Of a stretch of 64,000 bases of DNA, positions 16,679 to 25,116 are shown in pieces. Position 1 is the first letter of the stretch. Each line of letters opens with the position of its first letter. The stretch covers positions 1-64,000 of the forward strand of contig CAZCTC010000038.1 in assembly GCA_964501335.1 (NCBI GenBank). The letters are read 5' to 3'. The notes under the pieces were generated by a model, which was not told the origin of the DNA, did no database searches, and saw nothing but the letters and a program-made list of their open reading frames with translations. This stretch comes from CAZCTC01 sp964501335. GTDB lineage: Bacteria; Chloroflexota; Anaerolineae; B4-G1; SLSP01. A program made the position numbers and the translations under genes.

Positions 16679-17706
16679 GGGGCTGTTTGCGTTTTTGAAT
16701 CAGGTCTGACGGGATGCGTCAGGTCTGATTTTTTATGAATCGAGGTGAAATCTCCGGGGGGATCAATCAGCGGTACCAGTACATCGATGCCCGGCCAGGG
16801 GATCCGTTTGTAAGCATGTTGTTGGGAACCTTCTGGAGTGAAATAACAACTGACGGTATAGACCGATAAATCTCTTGTCAATGGGACCCAGAGCCGGCCG
16901 GGACTTTGCGCTATACTCAGCGGTTCATTCCCTGATGCGGATACGCTAATTTTTTCGTCTGGGTAAGTTAGTTCAAAGGAATAGAAAATGCGGTCACCGA
17001 TTCCATAGGAGCGATCTACGGATTGCGGGGTACCTATTCCATTCAATACCTGCCCCAGTTTTAGGGGGTGTCTATACATAAGAACTAACCGATAGCTGCG
17101 CCCTTTTAAGAGCTTCAGAGAACCCCCATCGGAATCACCATGCCAGTCGTAGGAAATTAAGTCTCCTGAATTGTCAGTCCACTTGTGCAAATCAGTTGGA
17201 TGATATTTCTCTACTATCCATTCGACGAATTCTTGTTCGCTGGCATTTTCCAGGAATTCTTTGGAGGCGCCGCAGAGGTCCTCATAGGAGACGGGCCGGA
17301 AAGAGGTCCCTAAATATTCGGCCTGGGATTTGACGGCTACTGGAGTCGGGGCTGTTTCGGGAGGGGGTGTAGATAGGAAAGTTTGGGGATCTACCGGCCA
17401 GGGGCTTTCGTCCAGCTGCGGAATATCGGTCGTATATCTATCTTTCACCCAACGGCCCGAAATATCAAAGACAATATCCTGGCCGTCTTGTAGATGATAG
17501 GCATAGAAGCTGCGTCCGAATCCAAAATACAGATCCGGCACCCCGGTTTTGAAGATGATCTCATCGAAGGTGGTTCCTTCGTGTACAAAATCAAAGTCGG
17601 CGAGCGATAAGAGCCGCTGGCGGTATTCTCCTTGAAAGAGACCCAGGGCGAGGATCAGGAGCAACAGGGTCCAGGATTTCTTGGGCATCTTTTTTACGAG
17701 CCTCAT
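16675..17706 (-). CDS. Unrecognised exported or anchored protein
   Basis: 343 residues with a signal anchor (KKSWTLLLLILALGLFQG) and no lipobox Cys. Central Pro-rich linker (TPPPETAPTPV, about 110-120), then a beta-rich region. It overlaps the TPR gene by 4 bp and is probably co-transcribed with it. A fragment of a second copy of its C-terminus survives at 45480-45590, so the family exists in several copies in this genome. Function is unknown. Confidence 0.6.
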   Translation of the reverse strand: MRLVKKMPKKSWTLLLLILALGLFQGEYRQRLLSLADFDFVHEGTTFDEIIFKTGVPDLYFGFGRSFYAYHLQDGQDIVFDISGRWVKDRYTTDIPQLDESPWPVDPQTFLSTPPPETAPTPVAVKSQAEYLGTSFRPVSYEDLCGASKEFLENASEQEFVEWIVEKYHPTDLHKWTDNSGDLISYDWHGDSDGGSLKLLKGRSYRLVLMYRHPLKLGQVLNGIGTPQSVDRSYGIGDRIFYSFELTYPDEKISVSASGNEPLSIAQSPGRLWVPLTRDLSVYTVSCYFTPEGSQQHAYKRIPWPGIDVLVPLIDPPGDFTSIHKKSDLTHPVRPDSKTQTAP

Positions 17707-19313
17707 TCAGGATCGTAAATCCGTTGTAGCTGTTGCTGCATGCTTTGTGAAAGTGGGTCATCCGGTCCCAGCGATGCGATGATGGTTGGGATCAGGCGTT
17801 CCCGGAGAGGTGCGGTCGCTGCCGCTCCGTATTTTTGAGCATAGAGCCGGATCAATTCGGTCTGTGCCTGTAAGGTTGGGATGAGGGGGGCCCCGGGAAC
17901 CGTGAGGTATAAATCGACGATCCGCTGGTAGAGCGGCAGGCGAGCTTCGGGATGTCCGAGAGATTCCCGGAGGAAGGCCATCGCTTTGAGCAAGGGGATG
18001 TGCTCCATGGCCTGGGTGCCCAGGATCTTTTCCTGGAGTTGAAGAGCTTTTCTGAGCCGAACCAGGGTTTTGTAAGAATGAACGCTATTGGCGGACTGAG
18101 CGCTTTCCACTAATTTATTGGAATAGTGCAGGATGGATTGTTCCAGGAGGGAATAAGGGGGGCTCGGGAACCGGGTTTCGAGTTGGATAACCAATTGGTG
18201 TAATTCCAGAGCCGCTTGTTCCGGGCTGGGAGTGTTTCTTTTGGTCTGCCAGAAGTAAGTGCCTGGGCGTGTATGAGATAATTCAAGCGTTTTTAGGCAG
18301 TGTTGAAGCGAAGGGATTATAACCGTCGCTTCGGTGTAACCTTTACGGGAGAGGCGGTTGGATACAACAAGGAGTTCCCGAAGGATGAAAATTATGGGCC
18401 TGGAGTAGGACTCGCGAGGACGTTTTTCAATGAATTGTTCTTCAATGATGAGCCTTTCTGTGTAGACACGAAGGGCCTTGTTGAGTTGACCTGTCTGTTT
18501 ATAGCATTTTCCCAGGTGGTGTAATATGTAAGGGATCCGAAAATTTCGTTTTCCATAGCGCCGTTGATGCAGGATTAACGATTGTTTTAGCAGTGGGAGT
18601 GCGATGGTGTACTTTTTTAAGTTGACTAACGCAACTGCAAGGTGCGTGAGGCTGTCGAGGGTATCGGGGTGATCCCCTCCTTTGTGCCGTCGATTGATGT
18701 CCAGGGCGCGCTCATAGGCCTGGCGTGCTTTTTCATAGTCATAGATATAGGAGTTGTCTCCCCAGGAATTGCCCAATGCGTTGAGAATTTCTGCTGTGGC
18801 TGGATTGTCGCTGTTTTTGTGCCCTTCACAATGTTCTAAGAGATTTTGGATTGGGGCAAAGGTATAATCTGGACGGGCAAATATACTTTCAAACCAGATT
18901 TTCGGTAGTTGGGTGGCAAGTGTGACGGGATGATAAGGACCCAGCAATTTTAGCCGCAGCAGGTAAGCCTGGTTGATTAAATCCAATCCGTCGTAATCTT
19001 CTTGATCCAGTCGCAGTTCTCCCAGGGTGTAAAGGATTTCAGCCAGGTCGAGGGATTCGTTGCCGAAAAGGTTGCGTTGAGCTTCCCGGGCTTTTTGGAG
19101 GTAAGGATGGGCTGCGTCCCCTTGCTGACAAAGACAGAGGGCTATTCCCAGGCGTTGCCAGCAGTGAGCCAGATCGGATTCCGAGGAATTTGGGGCGGCG
19201 TTGTAACAGGCTAAGACTTCTTCATAGTGGGCGCGGGCGGCTTGATAATTGCCTCGTTGTTCGGCGATCCAGCCTTGGGACATAAGTTCATCGGCCAGGA
19301 GTTGGATTGACAT
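17703..19313 (-). CDS. Tetratricopeptide-repeat protein (kinesin light chain-like)
   Basis: 536 residues, largely TPR-type helices: EQRGNYQAARAHYEEVLACY near the N-terminus, YDYEKARQAYERALDINRR and TQLKKYT/LPLLKQSL-like units in the middle, and a further unit near the C-terminus. Such proteins are scaffolds. It overlaps the downstream exported-protein gene, which suggests a joint role. No enzymatic domain is seen. Confidence 0.75.
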   Translation of the reverse strand: MSIQLLADELMSQGWIAEQRGNYQAARAHYEEVLACYNAAPNSSESDLAHCWQRLGIALCLCQQGDAAHPYLQKAREAQRNLFGNESLDLAEILYTLGELRLDQEDYDGLDLINQAYLLRLKLLGPYHPVTLATQLPKIWFESIFARPDYTFAPIQNLLEHCEGHKNSDNPATAEILNALGNSWGDNSYIYDYEKARQAYERALDINRRHKGGDHPDTLDSLTHLAVALVNLKKYTIALPLLKQSLILHQRRYGKRNFRIPYILHHLGKCYKQTGQLNKALRVYTERLIIEEQFIEKRPRESYSRPIIFILRELLVVSNRLSRKGYTEATVIIPSLQHCLKTLELSHTRPGTYFWQTKRNTPSPEQAALELHQLVIQLETRFPSPPYSLLEQSILHYSNKLVESAQSANSVHSYKTLVRLRKALQLQEKILGTQAMEHIPLLKAMAFLRESLGHPEARLPLYQRIVDLYLTVPGAPLIPTLQAQTELIRLYAQKYGAAATAPLRERLIPTIIASLGPDDPLSQSMQQQLQRIYDPE

Positions 19314-19409
19314 AGTCCTATTGTGCTATAAATTCCATATTTTGCAAAAACTTTCGGCATGGAGTGGGGCGCTTTTCCCCTATGTCGAAGGTTATCCCCA
19401 AATTCATAC

Positions 19410-19438
19410 TTGACACACTAGAACGGATATTCTATACT
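19410..19438 (+). promoter_or_regulatory. Strong promoter overlapped by an SOS-box-like dyad
   Basis: TTGACA (19410-19415), 17 bp, TATACT (19433-19438). The dyad TAGAAC-GGAT-ATTCTA (19419-19434) fills the spacer and touches the -10. One base differs from a perfect TAGAAC-N4-GTTCTA dyad. The layout fits a repressed promoter for the recombinase operon. The rest of 19314-19637 is AT-rich leader with no gene. Confidence 0.6.
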
Positions 19439-19637
19439 GGAGCCGCATTACGGAAAGGGTTCATCTGTGCCCTGGAATTTCCCTGACCAATTTCTTAAAA
19501 ATTCCAAAACTCCCCCTTTTTCCGTGAACATTTTCGCCCCTGACCTCGTGTAATAGATGTATCGCAGTTCCACTTCGTAGCCCCGATAAAAATCTAATAT
19601 TCATCGCTTTTTCGTTGCCCCTAAAGAGGAGAATAAT

Positions 19638-19835
19638 ATGGTACAGGTAGTAAATAACCCTACTTCACAGCCGGCAACCCCTTGGCAAAGAATGCTGGAT
19701 GAACATACTGATAATTTCTGTTTTAACGTCGCCCATCTCTTACGTGCCCTCTTGCATATCGTTCCTCTGGATACCCCGAACTCCGTAGAGGAAAATCCGC
19801 TTGCTGATTTGTTGGAGGCCCCCGATGAGCGCTAA
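19638..19835 (+). CDS. Small protein upstream of recombinase
   Basis: 65 residues; AAGAGGAGAATAAT precedes the ATG. Acidic, with LDEHTDNFCFNVAHLLRALLHIVP. No family is recognised. Tight overlap with the next two genes argues that it is translated as part of the recombinase operon; a recombination directionality factor is one possibility, from position alone. Confidence 0.5.
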   Translation: MVQVVNNPTSQPATPWQRMLDEHTDNFCFNVAHLLRALLHIVPLDTPNSVEENPLADLLEAPDER

Positions 19836-20043
19836 TTCTCATTCTTATCGCAAGTGCATCACTTACTGGCCCCGAATTCGTCGCCGCCGCCTCAACCGCT
19901 TCTACCATCCACGGGATTTGCTCTGGCTGAGGACCAAAAGCCGCTGGGATAAGGCTTTCCTTGAGAGCGACAGCCCCTACCAACTTACGATTCACCCCTT
20001 GCCGGTCACCGCTAAGCAAATGGAGGATTCCCATGAAAACTAA
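19825..20043 (+). CDS. Small basic protein upstream of recombinase
   Basis: 72 residues from the ATG at 19825 (GGAGGCCCCCG upstream), overlapping the previous gene by 11 bp and the recombinase start by 11 bp. Very basic centre (WPRIRRRRLNRFYHPRDLLW). It could bind DNA as an excision factor, but nothing in the sequence proves it. Confidence 0.5.
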   Translation: MSANSHSYRKCITYWPRIRRRRLNRFYHPRDLLWLRTKSRWDKAFLESDSPYQLTIHPLPVTAKQMEDSHEN

Positions 20044-21766
20044 AATCCTCTACCACCCCGATGAAAACCTGCCCCGGCAAATGCATCCCTACATCCAGCC
20101 CAATGTTTCCCAGTTGCGTAGCCAGGTCAAACAGCTCCTGGAAGACTGCACTCCATCCGATCCCCTCGATCAGGCGCTGAATGCCATCGGTTACATCCGC
20201 GCCTCCACCGAGATGCAGGTCGAGGAGGGCGACAGCATGGAAGATCAGGAAGCCCGCGTTCTCGGCTACGTTCAAAGCCAGGGCTGGACCATGCTGGATC
20301 TGATCAGCGATCCTGCTCAATCGGGTCGCACGGCGCGCCGTCAGGGCTTCCAACGCCTCAAGCAACTGATCAAGGAAGGCCGGGTGCAGGTCCTCGTCGT
20401 CGATCGCATCGACCGGCTGGCGCGCAACCTCTCTACCTTCATGGAATTTGTCGATCTCTTGACACGCAACCACGTCCGGCTGATCTCCCTGCGCGAGGGC
20501 ATCGACTATCGCAAGCCCTGGGGCAAACTAGTCCTCTACATCCTCGGCGCCCTGGCCCAGTTCTATTCCGATAGCCTCAGCCAGGAAATCCGCCTCAAGC
20601 GCGCCACCGACGCCGTCAACGGCAAGCTGGCTCCCACTTACCGTTTCGGCTATTGCAAAGGCAACTGCTCAGATTGCACCGATCCTAACGGGCCCGGCTA
20701 CTGTCCCTACGCCGGCGGGCCGGATCGCCGCGGCGAGGCCTTCCGCATCCCTCATCCCATCGAAGCCATCGCCGTCCAACTGATGTTTGAATGGTATGTT
20801 ACGGGGGAATGCTCTTTCGCCGATATCGCCCGGCGGCTCAATTATCGCCTGCACCTGCTCCCGGAAGGGAAAATCGTCAGCTTCCGCACTAAAGGTCGCC
20901 CCGGCCTGACCGAACCCGGCCCCTTCGATGCCGATGCCGTCCGCTACATCGTTTCCAATCCCATCTACGCCGGCCTGGTCACCTATGCCGGCTCGACCGA
21001 AACCGGCTTCAAGTTCCGTAAGCCCCGTACCATCGTCCCCAGCCAGCACCACGAAGGCCTGGTCTCGCTCGAAATCTTTGAAAAAGCCCAGGAATGCCGT
21101 CAACATCGCGGCCTCCGCTCCGACTCCGAGGCCAAACGCGCCCGGGCCTATCCGCTCTCCCGTTTGCTCTTCTGCGCCGGCCGCCACAGCCCGTTGCGGA
21201 TCCTCTCTACGGGAAAAAATTATTACTACGCCGATCGGCTTTGCGAACAGAAACACGGCAATGCCCATCAAGCCCTTGTCAAAAGCGAACCCGTCGAAAA
21301 CCAGATTCGCACCCTGGTCAGCCAGATCCGTCTGCCCGAAGCCTGGATTCATCGCATCCTGGCCTATCTCTTCTACGAGGAAGGCGAATCCAGACTGATC
21401 CAGGACCGGATCACGCTCACCAAACGGCTGGAAGCGGAAACCTATCTCCTGCGCAGCGGCATCATCTCCGCGACGGAATTTGCTCTACGCCGGGAAGCCT
21501 TGAATCAATCGCTGGTTGATCTGGAACCGGAAACCTATGCCCATAGCCAGGCCGCCCTCGACATGCTGCACAACTTCGGCACCTTCCTGCAGCAGCTCAC
21601 TCCCGATCAGGAAAACACCCTTTATCGCACCATGTTCACCGGCATCTATCTGGAAGGCCAGACTATCGAAAGTATCGAAGTCTTCCCCTCCTTCGTGGAA
21701 CTCTCCCCCGCCTTCAAGGAACCCGGTACCCATCAACCGACCGAGGGTTGGTACAAACAGCCTTAA
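20033..21766 (+). CDS. Large serine recombinase 1
   Basis: 577 residues from the ATG at 20033 (GGAGGATTCCC upstream). A 50-residue N-terminal extension precedes the resolvase domain. The nucleophile is Ser58 in GYIRAST; catalytic Arg are in VVDRIDRLARN. After the long helix comes a Cys cluster (CKGNCSDC...GPGYCP), then the recombinase domain. The C-terminal zinc ribbon is degenerate: LLFCAGRH lacks the second Cys of CxxC. Large serine integrases cut and rejoin att sites of phages and integrative elements. A second, related enzyme lies 130 bp downstream. Confidence 0.9.
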   Translation: MKTKILYHPDENLPRQMHPYIQPNVSQLRSQVKQLLEDCTPSDPLDQALNAIGYIRASTEMQVEEGDSMEDQEARVLGYVQSQGWTMLDLISDPAQSGRTARRQGFQRLKQLIKEGRVQVLVVDRIDRLARNLSTFMEFVDLLTRNHVRLISLREGIDYRKPWGKLVLYILGALAQFYSDSLSQEIRLKRATDAVNGKLAPTYRFGYCKGNCSDCTDPNGPGYCPYAGGPDRRGEAFRIPHPIEAIAVQLMFEWYVTGECSFADIARRLNYRLHLLPEGKIVSFRTKGRPGLTEPGPFDADAVRYIVSNPIYAGLVTYAGSTETGFKFRKPRTIVPSQHHEGLVSLEIFEKAQECRQHRGLRSDSEAKRARAYPLSRLLFCAGRHSPLRILSTGKNYYYADRLCEQKHGNAHQALVKSEPVENQIRTLVSQIRLPEAWIHRILAYLFYEEGESRLIQDRITLTKRLEAETYLLRSGIISATEFALRREALNQSLVDLEPETYAHSQAALDMLHNFGTFLQQLTPDQENTLYRTMFTGIYLEGQTIESIEVFPSFVELSPAFKEPGTHQPTEGWYKQP

Positions 21767-21782
21767 TTCACATCCATGAAAA

Positions 21783-21820
21783 AGAGGAAGGAGCCCTGGG
21801 GCTCCTTCCTCTCCTTATTT
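21783..21820 (+). terminator. Rho-independent terminator after recombinase 1
   Basis: Stem AGAGGAAGGAGCCC / GGGCTCCTTCCTCT with a 2-nt loop, followed by CCTTATTTCTT. It separates the two recombinase genes, so recombinase 2 needs its own promoter. Confidence 0.8.
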
Positions 21821-21900
21821 CTTCCTCTGATTCCCTTCTTGTACTTGCCACTTGAGCAATCTGCGTTAAATTGGCCCCCATTCTATTCATGGAGGTTTTT

Positions 21901-23502
21901 ATGCGCGCAGTTACCTATCTACGTTTCTCCTGCAAGGATCAGGCCGACGGCTACAGCATCGACGCCCAGCGCCATGCCACCCATACCTTCATTCAGGCCC
22001 GTAACTGGCAATTGATCAACGATTATGTGGATGAAGCCTTTTCCGCCAAAGCCGACTCCGAGCGGCCCTCATTTGAACGGCTGCTGGCTGACGCCCGACA
22101 GCAGCAGTTCGATATTATTGTGGTGGATAAAGTCGATCGTTTCTATCGGCATCTCCAGGGCCTGCTTTCCACCCTGGAAGAACTCCAGCAATATCACGTC
22201 ACCCTGGTCTCGGTCAAAGAGAACCTCGACTTCACCACGCCCTGGGGCAAGATCGCCCTGACCATCCTGGGCATCCTCGCCGAGATCTACATCGACAACC
22301 TGCGCCAGGAGACCCGTAAGGGCAAGCTGGCCCGGGCCCGCAACGGTAAATGGAATGGTACCATTCCTCTGGGTTACTGCCGGGGTGCCTGTGCCGTCTG
22401 CGCCGATCCCAACGGACCCGGCTACTGTCCCCATGTGGGACAGCCCAACCAAGCCGGAGAAGATGAATTGATCATTCATCCCATCGAAGCGGAGGCCGTC
22501 AAACTGGCTTTTGAACTCTACGCTACGGGCAATTACTCCTTTGCCGATGTCGCTCAACGTCTCAACCGGACTTCTACCCAAGCTCTCAACGGCAAACTCA
22601 TCCCCTTCCGCACCAAAGGCAAACCGGGTCGGCAGCCCGGTCCTTTCTCTGCGGATGCGGTCCGCACTGCCATCACCCGCCGGTTCTATACCGGAGTCAT
22701 CCCTTACTACGGCATCGATGAAGAAGGGCAGAAACGGCGCCGCGACGATGCTCGCGAATGGTATCCCGGCCAACATCCGCCGATCATCGACGAGGAACTT
22801 TTCGAACGGGCTCAGCAGATCCGCCGGCAGACCAGTCAACGGTATCGCAACGATGACGGCACCAATCCCATCACGGCCCATCCGCTTTCCGGGTTGCTGG
22901 TTTGCGTTTTCTGTGGCCAACGGTTTCGGGCCATGTCGGCCCGGGGTGGGGCCCGTTACTATCGGGATGTCAGCCGTATTGAACGTACCCACGAATGCAA
23001 TCAGCCCACGCTGAAAGCCGAGGAGATCGAACCGCAGATCGAGGCTTTTATGAGGAGATATCAACGCCGGTTACCGGCAAACTGGAGAGAACGGCTGGAA
23101 GCTCTATGGGCCACGGAAAATCCGCAGCTGGCCCGGTTGGTGGAACAAAAAAAGGGGCGGCTGGATCGCGCCGTGGAGCTTTATCTGGATGGGTTGATTC
23201 CGCAGCATCAGGTTCAGGAATGTCGGCTGGCGTATCAGTTATTACTCGGACAGTTGCGCCCGCGGAATATGGATGCTATAATGCAAGCAGGTGAAAGCCT
23301 TGAAAGATTCGACTCGTTATGGGCCGAAGCATCTTTAACACAAAAAAACGAGCTGCTTCGCTTGGTAATCGAAGCAGCTCATATAAGAACCAAATCGCTA
23401 TTAGGAATTCAATTAACTGTTGCATCTCTTCCTATAGTTGCGATTTGTCGTAGCGGGAGCGACGGGTCCCGCTTTAACAGTGACAAAATCTTAATAACTT
23501 GA
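21901..23502 (+). CDS. Large serine recombinase 2
   Basis: 533 residues from the ATG at 21901 (GGAGGTTTTT upstream). Catalytic Ser10 is in YLRFSCKDQ, catalytic Arg in VDKVDRFYRHL. It shares the unusual Cys motif of recombinase 1 (CRGACAVC...GPGYCP, about 165-182). It also has an intact zinc ribbon (LLVCVFCGQRF ... HECNQ) and a coiled-coil C-terminus. The two enzymes are clear but diverged paralogues. The last 130 bp of the gene and the spacer after it drop in GC. Confidence 0.9.
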   Translation: MRAVTYLRFSCKDQADGYSIDAQRHATHTFIQARNWQLINDYVDEAFSAKADSERPSFERLLADARQQQFDIIVVDKVDRFYRHLQGLLSTLEELQQYHVTLVSVKENLDFTTPWGKIALTILGILAEIYIDNLRQETRKGKLARARNGKWNGTIPLGYCRGACAVCADPNGPGYCPHVGQPNQAGEDELIIHPIEAEAVKLAFELYATGNYSFADVAQRLNRTSTQALNGKLIPFRTKGKPGRQPGPFSADAVRTAITRRFYTGVIPYYGIDEEGQKRRRDDAREWYPGQHPPIIDEELFERAQQIRRQTSQRYRNDDGTNPITAHPLSGLLVCVFCGQRFRAMSARGGARYYRDVSRIERTHECNQPTLKAEEIEPQIEAFMRRYQRRLPANWRERLEALWATENPQLARLVEQKKGRLDRAVELYLDGLIPQHQVQECRLAYQLLLGQLRPRNMDAIMQAGESLERFDSLWAEASLTQKNELLRLVIEAAHIRTKSLLGIQLTVASLPIVAICRSGSDGSRFNSDKILIT

Positions 23503-23634
23503 GCGTCACCGTTAAAGACAAATAGCAATTTTGTGTTACTACGTTAGCTGCTTCTCATAACTAACGACAGTATAACACAGTTTATCGAGGCCGTAACTTT
23601 TTAATCGAGAGATTAAAAGTTACGGCCTTTTTTG
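23503..23634 (+). terminator. Recombinase 2 downstream region with strong terminator
   Basis: Positions 23588-23634: stem GGCCGTAACTTTTTAATC / GATTAAAAGTTACGGCC with loop GAGA, then TTTTTTG. The upstream 85 bp are AT-rich and gene-free; a minus-strand -10-like TATACT is at about 23570. This spacer is the natural place to look for an attachment site, but I could not identify one. Confidence 0.85.
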
Positions 23635-23661
23635 TTGCCTCAATCACGAAAGGGAGGACTC

Positions 23662-23958
23662 ATGGACAGTCAAGAGACGACGATCGGTTTTCGCGGAGAG
23701 CGGATGCGCCAGTTGCGTCACGCTCAGAAGATCTCGGCCGACCGGTTGGGTCGGCGGTGCGAACTCACCATTCGCCACATTTATCGCGTGGAGAACAACC
23801 AGAAACCCAATGTCTGGGCCGTCACGGTGGCAAAGATCGCGCGAGCACTTCATACCAGTATGGATTATCTTATGGGACTCACCGACAACCCGGAGCCTTA
23901 TCCGGAATCTCAACCCCTTCAGATTCCTACAGGAGGAAAGGATGCATCAGAAGCTTAG
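23662..23958 (+). CDS. XRE-family HTH regulator
   Basis: 98 residues; AAAGGGAGGACTC precedes the ATG. Helix-turn-helix is at about residues 10-65 (RMRQLRHAQKISADRLGRRCELTIRHIYRVEN, then VAKIARALHTSMDYLMG), a typical cro/C1-type domain. No sensor domain. It is the first gene of the plus-strand maintenance operon and its end overlaps ssb by 17 bp, so it may autoregulate this operon. Confidence 0.85.
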   Translation: MDSQETTIGFRGERMRQLRHAQKISADRLGRRCELTIRHIYRVENNQKPNVWAVTVAKIARALHTSMDYLMGLTDNPEPYPESQPLQIPTGGKDASEA

Positions 23959-24382
23959 TTTGATCGGACATTTGGGGCGGGCGCCCGAAATGCACTACGC
24001 GCCCGACGGCGCCGCGGTGACGACCTTCAGTTTGGCGACCAATCGCCGCTGGAACAATCCCGACGGCTCGGTCGGCGAGGAGACGACCTGGTTTCAGGTG
24101 AGCTGCTGGCGGAAGCAGGCTGAAGCGGCCTATCAATACTTGAAAAAGGGCAGCAAGGTGCTGGTAGAAGGCCGGCTAAAGCCGGATAAGGAAACCGGCG
24201 GACCCCGGATCTGGATGGGGGACGACGGCAAACCGCATGCCGCCTTTGAAGTGACGGCGGATCTGGTCCGCTTCCTGGATGGAGCGGATAGCGGCAACGG
24301 CAGGGGTGGGGAAGCGGAGGGGCACGAGAGTTCCGAAGCCGGCCTCGCGGACCCATCCCCCGATTCCGAACTTCCCTTCTAA
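23942..24382 (+). CDS. ssb: Single-stranded DNA-binding protein
   Basis: 146 residues from the ATG at 23942 (AGGAGGAAAGG upstream). OB-fold motifs are LIGHLGRAPEMHYAPDGAAVTTFSLATNRRW, and TTWFQVSCWRKQAEAAYQYLKKGSKVLVEGRL. The acidic C-terminal tail ends DSELPF, close to the DDDLPF tip that recruits repair and replication proteins. It is an element-encoded SSB, set between the regulator and the transfer-like genes. Confidence 0.93.
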   Translation: MHQKLSLIGHLGRAPEMHYAPDGAAVTTFSLATNRRWNNPDGSVGEETTWFQVSCWRKQAEAAYQYLKKGSKVLVEGRLKPDKETGGPRIWMGDDGKPHAAFEVTADLVRFLDGADSGNGRGGEAEGHESSEAGLADPSPDSELPF

Positions 24383-24674
24383 ATCTTCTCCTGCCTTCTG
24401 TACCGTCGCTGCGGAAGGCAGGGTAAGGAGTAGAAGGAATGGGAAGCCTGAACCACTTCCAGGGAACCGGCCGGCCCTGACGGGCCAGGCCGGGAGCGGG
24501 AATGGACCGGCCTCTGGCGCGGACCGGTCTCTGGGCCCGCCGGGGCTGCTGGCGCAGCCTCGCGGCGGGGCATCCGCCGGCGCCGGCCCTGACGGGGCCA
24601 GGCCCTACGGCGGATGCCCGCCATCACAATGACGGTCGCCCAAGAGTAAGGGGGGCCGCGCCAAAGGAGCCTGC
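24383..24674. other. GC-rich gene-free region with nested inverted repeats
   Basis: CCTGCCTTC (24390) pairs with GAAGGCAGG (24414). A second long inverted repeat has arms GGGCATCCGCCGG (24568) and CGGCGGATGCCC (about 24610), around GGCCCTGACGGGGCC copies. No convincing gene. It could carry an origin, a structured RNA or a terminator for the ssb transcript. Confidence 0.6.
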
Positions 24675-25115
24675 ATGGCAACTGAATTGGTAATCTTAAC
24701 GGCATGGATCGGTATCAGCATGGTAGCCCTTTTCATCCTGGTGCGTTGGGGCCGGGCCCTCGCGCGGCTGGCCGGGGTCGCGGCAGCTTGGTTGGTTGGA
24801 TTGCTGCTTCTGGTCGCCCTGAGCCTGCAAGCCTGGGCCTCCGCGCAGGCTGCCCGGGCCGCGGAGATCGCCGCCGCCGGGCAGACCGTGGCCACGACGG
24901 GTGTGACGATCCTGGCCTTGAGCCTGCTGCTGGTGGTATTGCTTGCCGGCGGCGTGATCGGCTATCTGGTCTGGCGCCTGCGTCGGCTGGAACAACGCCT
25001 GCAACATCCGGCCCCAGTACGGTCGACGGCGTTGCCGCAACTCTCCGCCTATTACCTCGAAGCCGACGTGGACGATGCTGCGCTGGTCGAAATCCCGGAA
25101 GGGTGGGGCTGGTAA
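24675..25115 (+). CDS. Small membrane protein of the transfer-like cluster
   Basis: 146 residues. Three hydrophobic segments (about 5-25, 32-55, 73-105), an Ala-rich loop (SAQAARAAEIAAAGQ) and a polar acidic C-terminus (LEADVDDAALVEIPEG). No family is recognised. It is directly followed by the coiled-coil membrane protein and the FtsK-like ATPase, so a role in the same membrane complex is likely. Confidence 0.6.
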   Translation: MATELVILTAWIGISMVALFILVRWGRALARLAGVAAAWLVGLLLLVALSLQAWASAQAARAAEIAAAGQTVATTGVTILALSLLLVVLLAGGVIGYLVWRLRRLEQRLQHPAPVRSTALPQLSAYYLEADVDDAALVEIPEGWGW

Positions 25116-25116
25116 G

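Noticed and set aside
23503..23587. Attachment site of the element
   Set aside because: AT-rich spacer beside recombinase 2, but no core repeat could be matched to another place in the window.
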